Assembly: GCF_003591175.1 (NCBI RefSeq)
Contig: NZ_QYYG01000008.1
Span: forward strand, 1-64,000
Length of the DNA: 64,000 nucleotides
Direction of reading: 5' to 3'
Source of the DNA: Serratia inhibens
GTDB taxonomy: Bacteria; Pseudomonadota; Gammaproteobacteria; Enterobacterales; Enterobacteriaceae
The stretch's first letter is position 1, and each line of letters starts with the position of its first letter. The translations under genes and the position numbers were made by a program. The notes beneath the pieces are model-generated. The model did not search any database. It was given only the letters and a program-made list of their open reading frames with translations, and was not told the origin of the DNA. Shown here piece by piece: positions 42,282 to 52,320 of this stretch.

Positions 42282-42364
42282 TCTGCCGTCAGTGATGTGA
42301 AAAAGCATTTCGGCGTGATGGCGTTCAGTTAAGCAAAAATGCTTGACCATCATTGCAAAAAATC

Positions 42365-42397
42365 AAAGTCCGGTGAGCCTCCCTCACCGGACTTTTT
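42365..42397 (+). terminator. tsgA terminator
   Basis: AAAGTCCGGTGAG (42365-42377) pairs perfectly with CTCACCGGACTTT (42383-42395), followed by TT. A 13-bp stem lies 83 bp past the tsgA stop. Confidence 0.9.
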
Positions 42398-42548
42398 ACA
42401 TATGCCGGCGGGCACAATGAGGTTATGCCACCGACAGTTGCCAATTCAGCACCTCCGATCACCGCCTCCGCTTGCTGTTCCGCAAAACTCTGGGCTCGTA
42501 AACATGGAGCAATAAGCGTTTTGCCACTCGCTATCAAGACCTCAACTA

Positions 42549-42628
42549 ATTAAAGCGACTTTTAATGAGCATCCATGTTATTAAAGAGTTGTTTAATAAT
42601 ATTCATTCTTATTAAAGGAGAGTTTAAT
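42549..42628 (+). promoter_or_regulatory. Three phased palindromes upstream of the Fic gene
   Basis: Three 18-bp units of form ATTAAA-N6-TTTAAT lie at 42549-42566, 42580-42597 and 42611-42628, each exactly 31 bp from the next. The first is ATTAAAGCGACTTTTAAT. The third contains the Shine-Dalgarno AAGGAG and the first bases of the ATG at 42627, so a bound repressor or an mRNA hairpin there could block translation start. Confidence 0.78.
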
Positions 42629-43778
42629 GAAGCGCATATCTGGCCGATTTGTGACAACCCAAAGTCATCAGGAAACCGTTAGTGCCTTTGTGCCCGCACC
42701 TTTACCACCATCTGCCCCTGACCTTAATTCCAAATCCTATCAAGAACTCAATCAGCGAGCTGAGCTTGCTCTGGCCAAACTATCGGGTATGACTGGCCTG
42801 GTGACATCCGGAGAGTGGCTCATCTACAGTGCAATACGGCGAGAAGCTTTACTCACTTCTCAGATTGAAGGGACTCAGGCGACGCTGACAGATGTTTTTG
42901 ATGAAGAAGCCGGATTGTCTGTAACAAATGCGAATGATGTAGAGGAAGTCACCCGGTATCTACAGGCGTTCAGGTTTGTCCGTGAGCAGATACTCTCCCC
43001 GTCTGGATTACCTGTCTCGGTCCGCTTGCTCACTGAAGCCCACAAAGTGCTTCTGGATGGCGTTCGTGGTGCAAATAAGCAGCCGGGTAGTATACGAACC
43101 AGTCAAAACTGGATTGGCGGCACACGCCCAGGCAATGCAGCCTATGTTCCTCCGCCGCCAGAGCATGTCTCCGATTTACTGGCAGATCTGGAGATTTTTA
43201 TACACGATGAAAACCCAACCTTACCACCACTGGTGAGGATAGCTTTGGCGCATGCCCAGTTTGAAACTATTCACCCTTTTCTTGATGGTAATGGTCGTAT
43301 AGGTCGTCTGCTAATCGCCATGTTACTTGAAACATGGAAGCTTTTGCCCGAGCCATTATTGTATGTGTCGGGTTATCTGAAGGCGCATCAGGCGGAGTAC
43401 TATCGTTGTTTATCTGAAATCAGGAACAATGGAGACTGGGAATCGTGGGTGATTTTCTTTCTTGAAGGCGTTGAAATAGCTGCGGAGGAAGCACAACGAA
43501 GCATCATTCAGATAGCTTCGCTGATCGCAACCGACAGGAAAAAAGTTCTCGGAACCGCATCAAGTACATTACAAACATTGCGCCTTTTTGAGTTATTACC
43601 AACAATGCCAAAATTGACCGTGGAACGCGCTCAGGCGGAGTTAGCCGTTTCCTTCCCTACAGCCAACGCCGCCATCAAAGCGCTGGAAAATGCAGGGGTA
43701 CTGATGGAGACGACAGGCCGCCTGAGAGGCAAAAGCTACGTCTACCAGACCTACGTAGATATATTGCGCAATGATTAA
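42627..43778 (+). CDS. Fic family protein with N-terminal inhibitory motif and C-terminal winged helix
   Basis: The 383-residue protein has a Fic_N-type region, a canonical FIC motif HPFLDGNGRIGR (residues 216-227) with catalytic His216, and the self-inhibition motif TSQIEG (77-82), fitting [ST]xxxE[GN] of class II Fic enzymes. Residues about 310-380 look like a winged helix-turn-helix. FIC domains mostly transfer AMP to target proteins. The gene is AT-richer than its neighbours and carries three phased palindromes at its start; it is unrelated in place and length to the enterobacterial fic near pabA. The target is unknown. Confidence 0.9.
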   Translation: MKRISGRFVTTQSHQETVSAFVPAPLPPSAPDLNSKSYQELNQRAELALAKLSGMTGLVTSGEWLIYSAIRREALLTSQIEGTQATLTDVFDEEAGLSVTNANDVEEVTRYLQAFRFVREQILSPSGLPVSVRLLTEAHKVLLDGVRGANKQPGSIRTSQNWIGGTRPGNAAYVPPPPEHVSDLLADLEIFIHDENPTLPPLVRIALAHAQFETIHPFLDGNGRIGRLLIAMLLETWKLLPEPLLYVSGYLKAHQAEYYRCLSEIRNNGDWESWVIFFLEGVEIAAEEAQRSIIQIASLIATDRKKVLGTASSTLQTLRLFELLPTMPKLTVERAQAELAVSFPTANAAIKALENAGVLMETTGRLRGKSYVYQTYVDILRND

Positions 43779-43832
43779 AAACAAAGTGTGATATGGCTTT
43801 TGTAGCAAAAGATAAAGAGTAATGCCCAAGCT

Positions 43833-45116
43833 TTAGCGCCGGAAATCTACCTTCTCATCCTGTGCCAGATACAGCGTGGTTTCCGCCGGCCGGGTCTCGG
43901 CAATCACCGCCCCCTGACGAATCGAATAGCGTACAGGGGTCTGGCGGCGTACCGCATCGAAACCGCTTTCCGCCGGCAGGATCACCAGGTTGGCGCTGTT
44001 GCCCGCCGCCAGGCCGTAATCGGTCAGGTGCAGGGTGCGCGCGCTGTGGCTGGTGATCAGTTTCAGCCCGTCGTCAATTTGGCCATATCCCATCAGTTGG
44101 CAGACGTGCAGCCCCATGTGCAGGACTTGCAGCATATTGGCGGTTCCCAGCGGATACCAGGGATCGAAGACGTCGTCGTGGCCAAAGCAGACGTTAATCT
44201 CCGCCTCCAGCATTTCTTTCACCCGCGTGATGCCGCGCCGTTTCGGGTAACTGTCGAAACGCCCCTGCAGGTGAATATTGACCAGCGGATTAGCGACAAA
44301 GTTAATGCCGGACATTTTCAACAAACGGAACAGCCGCGAGGTGTAAGCGCCGTTGTAAGAGTGCATCGCCGTGGTATGGCTGGCGGTGACCTTGTCGCCC
44401 ATATCCAGCTTCAGCGCCAGCGCCGCCACGGTTTCGACAAAACGCGACTGCTCATCGTCAATCTCATCGCAGTGCACGTCCACCAGCCGATCGTACTTTT
44501 GCGCCAGCGCAAAGGCCTTGTGCAGCGATTCTACGCCGTATTCGCGCGTAAACTCGAAGTGCGGAATGGCCCCCACCACGTCAGCCCCCAACCGCAGCGC
44601 CTCTTCCAGCAATGCCTCGCCGTTGGGATAGGACATAATGCCCTCCTGCGGGAAAGCGACGATTTGCAGCGTTACCCAGGGCGCGACCTCCTGCTTCACC
44701 TCCAGCATGGCGCGCAACGCGGTCAGGGTCGGATCGGAGACGTCAACATGGGTACGCACGTACTGCACGCCGTTGGCGATCTGCCATTTCAGCGTCTGCC
44801 AGGCGCGTTGTTTGACGTCCTCATGGGTCAACATTGCCTTGCGCTCGGCCCAGCGTTCTATGCCTTCAAATAGAGTACCGGACTGGTTCCAGGCCGGCTG
44901 CCCGGCGGTCTGGGTGGTGTCCAAATGGATATGCGGCTCGACAAACGCCGGCAACGCCAGCCCACCCTGCGCATCAAGCACGTCGCTGCGCCACTCCTGC
45001 CCCTCAGGTTGCGGCACCAGATGGGCAATGCGCCCCTGCTCAATGGCCAGTTGCCACAGCCCTTCATGCCCGCTCAAACGCAGGTTGTCGATAAACTTCA
45101 ATGGACTCTTGGCCAC
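43833..45116 (-). CDS. codA: Cytosine deaminase
   Basis: The 427-residue amidohydrolase has the metal-binding HIHLDTT near the N terminus, [10 protein letters not shown] and [10 protein letters not shown] in the barrel, and [12 protein letters not shown] with the catalytic Asp. It deaminates cytosine to uracil and ammonia. No codB permease gene is adjacent. It is divergent from nirB and convergent with the Fic gene. Isoguanine or creatinine deaminase activity is a known side option in the family. Confidence 0.93.
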   Translation of the reverse strand: MAKSPLKFIDNLRLSGHEGLWQLAIEQGRIAHLVPQPEGQEWRSDVLDAQGGLALPAFVEPHIHLDTTQTAGQPAWNQSGTLFEGIERWAERKAMLTHEDVKQRAWQTLKWQIANGVQYVRTHVDVSDPTLTALRAMLEVKQEVAPWVTLQIVAFPQEGIMSYPNGEALLEEALRLGADVVGAIPHFEFTREYGVESLHKAFALAQKYDRLVDVHCDEIDDEQSRFVETVAALALKLDMGDKVTASHTTAMHSYNGAYTSRLFRLLKMSGINFVANPLVNIHLQGRFDSYPKRRGITRVKEMLEAEINVCFGHDDVFDPWYPLGTANMLQVLHMGLHVCQLMGYGQIDDGLKLITSHSARTLHLTDYGLAAGNSANLVILPAESGFDAVRRQTPVRYSIRQGAVIAETRPAETTLYLAQDEKVDFRR

Positions 45117-45303
45117 CCTTCACCTCTGCTGTTGCGGCTCGTTTTACTCATCATACTGGCAGCGGATCCGGCTGACAAAGCCGCAGAAGGTTTATTACTC
45201 CCTCAGCTACTCCTGCAGGGGTAAGGTTCGCGTCAACTGGCTCGTTTCAGCTAAAGGTGAATAAAAACCGCAACTTATCAAATATCGAGAAAAATCACCC
45301 ATA

Positions 45304-45319
45304 TACCACATTAGAGGTA
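45304..45319 (+). promoter_or_regulatory. NarL/NarP 7-2-7 site of nirB
   Basis: TACCACA-TT-AGAGGTA forms an inverted heptamer pair; the right half fits TACYYMT on the other strand and the left half partly. Its centre lies 28 bp upstream of the FNR box centre, the same spacing as in the E. coli nirB promoter (-69.5 and -41.5). Confidence 0.68.
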
Positions 45320-45332
45320 TATGAAGGTGTAA

Positions 45333-45346
45333 TTGATTTGCATCAA
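45333..45346 (+). promoter_or_regulatory. FNR box of nirB
   Basis: TTGATTTGCATCAA is a perfect TTGAT-N4-ATCAA FNR site. Placed at -41.5 it predicts a transcription start near 45381, 24 bp before the nirB ATG. Confidence 0.88.
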
Positions 45347-45404
45347 TAAATTGCCCGTGGGGAGGCATAAGGTAAGCTCAGGAAATCAGAATTTTGAGGC
45401 AATA

Positions 45405-47954
45405 ATGAGCAGAGTCAAACTTGCTGTCATCGGGAACGGCATGGTCGGCCACCGGTTTATCGAAGATCTGCTGGAAAAAGCAGACAAGGACCAGTTTGAG
45501 ATCACCGTATTTTGTGAAGAACCGCGCATCGCCTATGACCGCGTGCACCTGTCTTCTTATTTTGCCCACCATACCGCCGAAGAACTTTCGCTGGTGCGCG
45601 AAGGCTTTTACGAAAAACAGGGCGTAAAAGTGTTGGTCGGCGAACGCGCCATTACCATCAACCGCAGTGAGAAGGTCATTCACTCCAATACCGGCCGCTC
45701 CCTTTACTACGACAAGCTGATCATGGCCACCGGTTCTTACCCGTGGATCCCGCCGATTAAAGGCTCGGAAAGCCAGGATTGCTTCGTCTACCGCACCATT
45801 GAAGATCTGAACGCCATCGAAGCCTGCGCACGCCGCAGCAAACGCGGCGCCGTAGTTGGCGGCGGCCTGCTGGGGCTGGAAGCCGCCGGTGCGCTGAAAA
45901 GCCTGGGTGTCGAAACCCACGTCATTGAATTCGCGCCAATGCTGATGGCCGAACAGCTCGATCCTATGGGCGGCGATCAGTTGCGCCGCAAGATCGAACG
46001 CATGGGCGTCAAAGTGCACACCGGTAAAAACACGAAAGAGATCGTCAACGGCGGGGAACAGGCGCGCAAAACCATGCAGTTCGCCGACGGCACCGAGCTG
46101 GAAGTGGACTTTATCGTGTTTTCCACCGGCATCCGCGCTCAGGACAAGCTGGCTCACCAGTGTGGCCTGGCTACCGCCCGCCGTGGCGGCATCGTGATTA
46201 ACGACAGTTGCCAAACCTCCGATCCGGACGTTTACGCCATCGGTGAGTGCGCCTCCTGGCATGAGCGCACCTTCGGCCTGGTGGCGCCGGGCTATAAAAT
46301 GGCGCAGGTCACGGCCGATCATCTGCTGGGCCGTGAAAATGCCTTCCAGGGTGCCGACATGAGCGCCAAGCTGAAGCTGCTGGGCGTAGACGTTGGCGGC
46401 ATTGGCGATGCCCACGGCCGCACTGAAGGCGCACGCAGCTACGTTTATCTGGATGAAAGCAAAGAAGTCTATAAGCGCATCATCGTCAGCGCCGACAACA
46501 AAACCCTGCTCGGCGCGGTGCTGGTCGGCGACACCAGCGACTACGGCAACCTGTTGCAACTGACGCTGAACGCCATTGAACTGCCGGAAAATCCGGACGG
46601 CTTGATCCTGCCGGCGCACGCGGGCAGCAAACCGGCCATCGGCGTAGATTCATTGCCGGAAACCGCGCAAATCTGTTCCTGCTTCGACGTCACCAAAGGC
46701 GACATCATCAAGGCGGTCGGCATGGGTTGCCACACCGTCGCGGCGATAAAATCAGAAACCAAAGCCGGTACCGGCTGCGGCGGCTGTATTCCGCTGATCA
46801 CCCAGGTGCTGAACGCCGAGCTGAGCAAACAGGGCATCGAAGTTAACCATCACCTGTGCGAACACTTCGCCTATTCACGCCAGGAGTTGTACCACCTGAT
46901 CCGCGTTGAAAGTATCAAGTCCTTCGACGAACTGCTGGCCAAATACGGCAAAGGTTACGGCTGCGAAGTCTGTAAACCGACCGTCGGCTCGCTGCTGGCC
47001 TCCTGCTGGAATGAGTTCGTGCTCAAACCGCAGCACACGCCGCTGCAGGACACCAACGACAACTTCCTCGGCAATATCCAGAAAGACGGTACCTACTCGG
47101 TGATCCCGCGTTCCGCCGGCGGTGAAATTACGCCGGATGGGCTGATGGCGGTCGGCCAGATTGCCAAGGAATACAACCTGTATACCAAGATGACCGGTTC
47201 TCAGCGCATCGGCATGTTCGGCGCGCAGAAAGACGACCTGCCGGCCATCTGGAGCAAGTTGATTGCCGCCGGTTTTGAAACCGGGCACGCCTACGCCAAG
47301 GCGTTGCGCATGTCGAAAACCTGCGTCGGCAGCACCTGGTGCCGCTTTGGCGTGGGTGACAGCGTCGGGTTTGGCGTCAAACTGGAACACCGCTACAAAG
47401 GCATCCGCACACCACACAAAATGAAGTTCGGCGTTTCCGGCTGTACCCGCGAATGCGCTGAAGCGCAGGGCAAGGACGTCGGCATCATCGCCACCGAGAA
47501 CGGCTGGAACCTGTACGTGTGCGGTAACGGCGGCATGAAACCCCGCCACGCAGACCTGCTGGCGGCGGATCTCGACAGCGCTACGCTGGAGCGTTATCTC
47601 GACCGTTTCATGATGTTCTATATTCGCACCGCCGATAAGCTGCAACGCACCTCGGTGTGGCTGGAAAGCCTGGAAGGCGGCATCGATTATCTGCGCAAGG
47701 TGATCATTGACGACAAACTGGGCATCAACGATCAGTTGGAAGCCGAAATCGCCCGCCTGCGTGAGGCGGTGATCTGCGAGTGGAAAGAAGCCGTCGAAGA
47801 TCCGCAGGCCCAGGTGCGTTTCGCCCACTTTATCAACAGCAGCCTGCGCGATCCGAACGTACAGGTCGTGGCCGAGCGCGAACAGCATCGGCCGGCACGT
47901 CCGGATGAACGCATTCCCGTCACCCTGCTGGAAGCTGAGGAGAACAACCTATGA
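45405..47954 (+). CDS. nirB: NADH-dependent nitrite reductase large subunit
   Basis: The start at 45405 (MSRVKLAVIGNGMVGHRFIE) gives 849 residues, close to E. coli NirB (847). The order is FAD/NAD domain (1-400), BFD-like [2Fe-2S] domain with ICSCF and GTGCGGC (about 417-470), and the siroheme/[4Fe-4S] sulfite-reductase-like domain, with cysteines in STWCRFG, GCTREC and VCGNGG. It reduces nitrite to ammonium in the cytoplasm. It is the first gene of nirBDC-cysG, under an FNR and Nar site. Confidence 0.97.
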   Translation: MSRVKLAVIGNGMVGHRFIEDLLEKADKDQFEITVFCEEPRIAYDRVHLSSYFAHHTAEELSLVREGFYEKQGVKVLVGERAITINRSEKVIHSNTGRSLYYDKLIMATGSYPWIPPIKGSESQDCFVYRTIEDLNAIEACARRSKRGAVVGGGLLGLEAAGALKSLGVETHVIEFAPMLMAEQLDPMGGDQLRRKIERMGVKVHTGKNTKEIVNGGEQARKTMQFADGTELEVDFIVFSTGIRAQDKLAHQCGLATARRGGIVINDSCQTSDPDVYAIGECASWHERTFGLVAPGYKMAQVTADHLLGRENAFQGADMSAKLKLLGVDVGGIGDAHGRTEGARSYVYLDESKEVYKRIIVSADNKTLLGAVLVGDTSDYGNLLQLTLNAIELPENPDGLILPAHAGSKPAIGVDSLPETAQICSCFDVTKGDIIKAVGMGCHTVAAIKSETKAGTGCGGCIPLITQVLNAELSKQGIEVNHHLCEHFAYSRQELYHLIRVESIKSFDELLAKYGKGYGCEVCKPTVGSLLASCWNEFVLKPQHTPLQDTNDNFLGNIQKDGTYSVIPRSAGGEITPDGLMAVGQIAKEYNLYTKMTGSQRIGMFGAQKDDLPAIWSKLIAAGFETGHAYAKALRMSKTCVGSTWCRFGVGDSVGFGVKLEHRYKGIRTPHKMKFGVSGCTRECAEAQGKDVGIIATENGWNLYVCGNGGMKPRHADLLAADLDSATLERYLDRFMMFYIRTADKLQRTSVWLESLEGGIDYLRKVIIDDKLGINDQLEAEIARLREAVICEWKEAVEDPQAQVRFAHFINSSLRDPNVQVVAEREQHRPARPDERIPVTLLEAEENNL

Positions 47955-48277
47955 GCCAGTGGATCACCCTTTGCCCCGTCACTGATATCTTGCCAGGCAC
48001 CGGCGTGTGCGCCCTGATCGGCGAACAGCAGGTGGCGATATTCCGCCCCCATGCCGATGAGCAGGTGTTTGCTATCAGCAATATCGACCCTTTCGCCCAG
48101 GCCAGCGTGCTGTCACGTGGCCTGATCGCCGAACATCAGGGGGAACTGTGGGTCGCCAGCCCGCTGAAAAAACAGCATTTCCGCCTGCACGACGGCTACT
48201 GCCTGGAAGATGACAGCCGCTCCGTCGCGTATTTCACCAGCCGGGTAGTCGACGGCATGGTGCAGGTCGCGGCCTGA
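47951..48277 (+). CDS. nirD: Nitrite reductase small subunit
   Basis: The 108-residue Rieske-like protein starts MSQWITLCPVTDILPGTGVC. As in other NirD proteins, the [2Fe-2S] cysteine and histidine ligands of true Rieske proteins are absent. It overlaps nirB by 4 bp and is needed for NADH-dependent nitrite reduction. Confidence 0.95.
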   Translation: MSQWITLCPVTDILPGTGVCALIGEQQVAIFRPHADEQVFAISNIDPFAQASVLSRGLIAEHQGELWVASPLKKQHFRLHDGYCLEDDSRSVAYFTSRVVDGMVQVAA

Positions 48278-48307
48278 CATTTTCACTTTAACCTCAGGGG
48301 AAGCAGC

Positions 48308-49108
48308 ATGTTCACCGATACCATCAACAAATGCGCCGCTAACGCGGCACGCATCGTCAGGCTGTCGAAAGACAGCCCACTGGGCTTCTGGATCAGCTCG
48401 GCGATGGCCGGGGCTTACGTCGGCCTCGGCATCATTTTGATCTTCACCCTTGGCAATCTGGTCGATCCGTCCCTTCGGCCATTAGTGATGGGCGCCACCT
48501 TCGGCATCGCGCTGACGCTGGTGATCATCGCCGGTTCCGAGCTGTTTACCGGCCACACCATGTTCCTGACGCTGGGCGTCAAAGCCGGTACCATTCGCCA
48601 CAGCCAGATGTGGGCGGTACTGCCGCAAACCTGGTTGGGTAACCTGCTGGGATCGGTGCTGGTGGCGCTGATGTATTACTACGGCGGCGGTAGTCTGCTG
48701 CCGGTGGACACCAGTCTGATACATACTGCGGCACTGGCGAAAACCACCGCCCCGGCCGAAGTGCTGTTCTTCAAGGGCGTGCTGTGCAACTGGCTGGTTT
48801 GCCTGGCAATTTGGATGGCCATTCGCGTCGAGGGCGCCGCCAAATTCATCGCCATCTGGTGGTGCCTGCTGGCCTTTATCGCTTCCGGCTATGAACACTC
48901 CGTCGCCAACATGACGCTGTTCGCCCTGTCCTGGTTCGGCCATCACAGCGAAGCCTACACGCTGAGCGGGATCGGCCATAATCTGCTGTGGGTGACGCTG
49001 GGCAATATCCTGTCCGGTTCGGTCCTGATGGGCCTGGGTTATTGGTACGCCACCCCGCGCGCCGAACGTCCGCAGGCCGAGAAAACCGCAGCGCGCCAGG
49101 CTGCATAA
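48308..49108 (+). CDS. nirC: Nitrite transporter NirC
   Basis: The 266-residue formate/nitrite channel (FNT family) has six helices and starts MFTDTINKCAANAARIVRLS. The family motif region GSELFTGHTMFLTLGVKAGT is clear. It moves nitrite across the inner membrane. It follows nirD by 30 bp. Confidence 0.95.
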   Translation: MFTDTINKCAANAARIVRLSKDSPLGFWISSAMAGAYVGLGIILIFTLGNLVDPSLRPLVMGATFGIALTLVIIAGSELFTGHTMFLTLGVKAGTIRHSQMWAVLPQTWLGNLLGSVLVALMYYYGGGSLLPVDTSLIHTAALAKTTAPAEVLFFKGVLCNWLVCLAIWMAIRVEGAAKFIAIWWCLLAFIASGYEHSVANMTLFALSWFGHHSEAYTLSGIGHNLLWVTLGNILSGSVLMGLGYWYATPRAERPQAEKTAARQAA

Positions 49109-49113
49109 TATTC

Positions 49114-49134
49114 CGGGGGCGCACTGCGCCCCCG
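49114..49134. other. Hairpin between nirC and cysG
   Basis: CGGGGGCGC (49114-49122), a 3-nt loop ACT and GCGCCCCCG (49126-49134) form a 9-bp perfect stem. There is no T tract, so it is probably an mRNA processing or stability element that uncouples cysG from nirBDC rather than a full terminator. Confidence 0.55.
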
Positions 49135-49159
49135 CTGCCGATTGCTCCGAGGATTGCCA

Positions 49160-50563
49160 ATGGATTACCTGCCGATTTTCTGCCAACTGCAACACAAAGC
49201 CTGCCTGCTGGTCGGCGGCGGTGAGGTCGCCGAACGCAAGGCGCGTCTGCTGCTGGATGCCGGCGCGTTGCTGACCGTCAACGCCTGCGCATTCAGCCCG
49301 CAGTTCCACGAGTGGGCAGCCCTTGGCCGGGTTACGCTGGTGGAAGGGGAATTCAGTGCGGCATTGCTGGCGGAGAAATGGCTGGTCATCGCCGCAACCG
49401 ATAGGGTCGAGGTCAACGCGCTGGTCTATCAGTGTGCCAACCAGCAACGGGTCTTCTGCAACGTTGTCGATGACCCCAAACGCGCCAGTTTTATCATGCC
49501 GTCGATTATCGATCGCTCGCCGATCATGGTCGCGGTGTCCTCCGGCGGCAAAGCGCCGGTGCTGGCGCGGCTGCTGCGTGAAAAGCTGGAAGCCGTGTTG
49601 CCGCAGCATCTTGGCAAGCTGGCCCAACTGGGCGGTTCATTGCGCCAACGGGTGAAACGGCACTTTACCGGCGCGGGCGCCCGCCGTCGTTTTTGGGAAA
49701 AGCTGTTTGCCCATGACCGACTGGCGCAATCGCTGGCCAATGATGACCCGATATTGGCGGAACGACAGATAGAACAGCTGTTCAACTGCCCTGCGGAGGA
49801 GTCCGGCGAAGTGGTGCTGGTGGGTGCCGGGCCGGGGGACGCCGGTTTGCTGACTCTCAAGGGTTTGCAACAGATCCAGCAGGCCGACGTAGTGGTTTAC
49901 GATCGGCTGGTGTCCGATGAAGTCATGACGCTGGTACGCCGTGATGCCGAACGTATCTTCGTCGGCAAGCGCGCCGGCCATCATTGCGTACCGCAGGAGC
50001 AGATCAACCGCATCCTGCTGGAGCAAGCGCAACAGGGCAAACGCGTAGTCCGGCTGAAAGGCGGTGACCCGTTTATTTTCGGTCGTGGCGGCGAAGAGCT
50101 GGAAACCCTGGCCGATGCCAACATCCCGTTCTCGGTGGTACCGGGTATTACCGCCGCCTCCGGCTGTTCGGCCTACAGCGGCATTCCCCTCACCCATCGC
50201 GACCATGCGCAGAGCGTGCGACTGGTGACCGGCCACGCCAAGAGCGACGGCGGGTTGGACTGGGCGACGCTGGCCGCCGGGCAACAAACGCTGGTGTTTT
50301 ACATGGGCCTGACGCAGGCGGCGGACATCCAGCGCCAGCTGATTGCTCATGGCCTGCCCGCTACCACGCCGGTGGCGCTGGTGGAAAACGGCACTTCATG
50401 CCGTCAGCGGGTGATCGAAGGCGAGCTGAACCAACTGGGGATACTGGCCCAACAGGCCGCCAGCCCGAGCCTGATTATCGTCGGCAGCGTGGTGGGCCTG
50501 CGCAGCAAGCTGAACTGGTTCTCCAGCCGGGAAACGCCGCAAAAGCTGGCTCAAATGGCCTGA
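49160..50563 (+). CDS. cysG: Siroheme synthase CysG
   Basis: The start at 49160 ([20 protein letters not shown]) gives 467 residues. The N-terminal half is the precorrin-2 dehydrogenase/sirohydrochlorin ferrochelatase ([14 protein letters not shown]), and the C-terminal half the uroporphyrinogen III methyltransferase ([31 protein letters not shown]). It makes the siroheme cofactor of NirB and of sulfite reductase, so its place in this operon is functional. Confidence 0.96.
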   Translation: MDYLPIFCQLQHKACLLVGGGEVAERKARLLLDAGALLTVNACAFSPQFHEWAALGRVTLVEGEFSAALLAEKWLVIAATDRVEVNALVYQCANQQRVFCNVVDDPKRASFIMPSIIDRSPIMVAVSSGGKAPVLARLLREKLEAVLPQHLGKLAQLGGSLRQRVKRHFTGAGARRRFWEKLFAHDRLAQSLANDDPILAERQIEQLFNCPAEESGEVVLVGAGPGDAGLLTLKGLQQIQQADVVVYDRLVSDEVMTLVRRDAERIFVGKRAGHHCVPQEQINRILLEQAQQGKRVVRLKGGDPFIFGRGGEELETLADANIPFSVVPGITAASGCSAYSGIPLTHRDHAQSVRLVTGHAKSDGGLDWATLAAGQQTLVFYMGLTQAADIQRQLIAHGLPATTPVALVENGTSCRQRVIEGELNQLGILAQQAASPSLIIVGSVVGLRSKLNWFSSRETPQKLAQMA

Positions 50564-50572
50564 TACCGACGT

Positions 50573-50599
50573 AAAAAAAGCGGCTCATGGCCGCTTTTC
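50573..50599. terminator. Bidirectional cysG/trpS terminator
   Basis: AAAAGCGGC (50576-50584) and GCCGCTTTT (50590-50598) pair around a 5-nt loop with flanking A and T runs, between convergent cysG and trpS. Confidence 0.85.
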
Positions 50600-50614
50600 T
50601 ATCTGCGTAAAGCA

Positions 50615-51619
50615 TTACGGCTGTGATACGAAGCCTACCGCCTGGTAAACCTTCGCCAGCGTTTCCTGAGCGCGCGCACGCGCCTTGGCCGCACCGTCAC
50701 GCATAACCTGCTGCAACAAGGCCTCGTCATTGCGGAAGTTGTGATAACGCTCCTGCAACTCGCCCAGCATACCGGATACCGCGTCGGCAACCGCGCCTTT
50801 CAGGTGGCCGTACATCTGGCCTTCAAATTCGGCTTCCAACTGAGCGATGTTCTTGCCGGTCACACCCGAGAGAATATCCAGCAGATTGGATACGCCCGGC
50901 TTGTTCGCCACATCGTAACGAATCACCGGCGGCTCTTCGGAGTCGGTCATCGCACGCTTGATTTTCTTGGCCACCGCTTTCGGATCTTCCAGCAGGCCGA
51001 TCACGTTATTGCGGTTATCGTCCGACTTGGACATCTTCTTGGTCGGATCCTGCAACGACATCACGCGCGCGCCGGACTTGGGAATGAACGGCTCAGGCAC
51101 CTTGAACACATCGCCGTACAGCGCGTTGAAACGCTGGCCGATGTCACGGCTCAATTCCAGATGCTGTTTCTGGTCTTCGCCGACCGGCACCTGGTTGGTC
51201 TGATACAGCAGAATGTCCGCCGCCATCAGCACCGGGTAACTGAACAGGCCGGCATTGATGTTTTCCGCATAGCGCGCGGATTTGTCTTTGAACTGGGTCA
51301 TGCGGCTCAGCTCGCCGAAATAGGTGTAGCAGTTCAGCACCCAGCTCAGTTGAGTGTGTTCCGGCACGTGCGACTGCACAAAGATGGTGCTCTTTTGCGG
51401 ATCGATGCCGCAGGCCAGATACAGCGCCAGCGTATCCAGCGTAGCCTTGCGCAGTTTTTCCGCGTCCTGGCGTACGGTGATGGCGTGCAAATCGACGATG
51501 CAGTAAATGCAGTCGTAATCGTCCTGCAGCTTAACCCACTGACGCAGCGCACCCATGTAGTTGCCAATGCTCAGTTCACCGGACGGCTGCGCGCCGCTAA
51601 ATACGATGGGCTTACTCAT
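50615..51619 (-). CDS. trpS: Tryptophanyl-tRNA synthetase
   Basis: The 334-residue class Ic synthetase has the HIGH-like segment [14 protein letters not shown] and [14 protein letters not shown] (KMSKS loop). It charges tRNA-Trp. It is the last gene of the aroKB-damX-dam-rpe-gph-trpS block, 2 bp after gph. Confidence 0.97.
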   Translation of the reverse strand: MSKPIVFSGAQPSGELSIGNYMGALRQWVKLQDDYDCIYCIVDLHAITVRQDAEKLRKATLDTLALYLACGIDPQKSTIFVQSHVPEHTQLSWVLNCYTYFGELSRMTQFKDKSARYAENINAGLFSYPVLMAADILLYQTNQVPVGEDQKQHLELSRDIGQRFNALYGDVFKVPEPFIPKSGARVMSLQDPTKKMSKSDDNRNNVIGLLEDPKAVAKKIKRAMTDSEEPPVIRYDVANKPGVSNLLDILSGVTGKNIAQLEAEFEGQMYGHLKGAVADAVSGMLGELQERYHNFRNDEALLQQVMRDGAAKARARAQETLAKVYQAVGFVSQP

Positions 51620-51621
51620 GT

Positions 51622-52320
51622 TTAAATTTCCTGATTCTCTAAAGATGACAGCCCAAGAGAGGGCAACAAATCGGCAAAGCGCTCCAACACGCGGTCGGGA
51701 TGGCTCAGGGCTATCGCCTCGCCGTAGTTATAACCGTAGGTCAGCGCAGCGCTTGGGCAACCCGCCCCCTGTGCCGCCTGAATATCGTTGCGCGAATCGC
51801 CCACGAACAGCAGCTCATTGGCGCGCAGGCCAAGCTTGCCGAGCACCAGATACAGCGGCGCCGGGTGCGGTTTTTTTTCCACCACGTCGTCACCGCCGAT
51901 GATCAGCGAGAAATAATCGATAATGCCCAACGCAGTCAGTAACGGCGCGACGAACGGCGTCGGTTTGTTGGTCACCAGCGCCATCGGATAACCCTGTGCA
52001 GCCAGGCGGGCCAGCGTTTCTTTCACCTGTGGGAACAGGCGGCTGCCGCTGTCGACGGTTTGCGCGTAGAAGTGATCGAAGCGTTCACGCAACTGGCGAC
52101 TGTGTTCCGGCGTGGCTTCCACTTCGGCCCAACGCAGCGCACGCTGCACCAGCACGTCGGCGCCATTGCCAATCCAGGTACCGACTCGCGCTTCGCCGGC
52201 CTGCGGCAGGCCCATTTCGGCCAGCGCCAGATCGATGGCTGCCGCCAGCCCCGGCGCGCTGTCTACCAGCGTGCCGTCGAGATCGAAGGCCAGAGCGCGA
52301 ACCGCGCTGAAATCAGCCAT
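51622..52320 (-). CDS. gph: Phosphoglycolate phosphatase
   Basis: The 232-residue HAD phosphatase has motif [15 protein letters not shown] near residue 11, a threonine-containing motif II ([10 protein letters not shown]), and motif [17 protein letters not shown]. It removes 2-phosphoglycolate formed in DNA repair. It overlaps rpe by 8 bp. Confidence 0.95.
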   Translation of the reverse strand: MADFSAVRALAFDLDGTLVDSAPGLAAAIDLALAEMGLPQAGEARVGTWIGNGADVLVQRALRWAEVEATPEHSRQLRERFDHFYAQTVDSGSRLFPQVKETLARLAAQGYPMALVTNKPTPFVAPLLTALGIIDYFSLIIGGDDVVEKKPHPAPLYLVLGKLGLRANELLFVGDSRNDIQAAQGAGCPSAALTYGYNYGEAIALSHPDRVLERFADLLPSLGLSSLENQEI

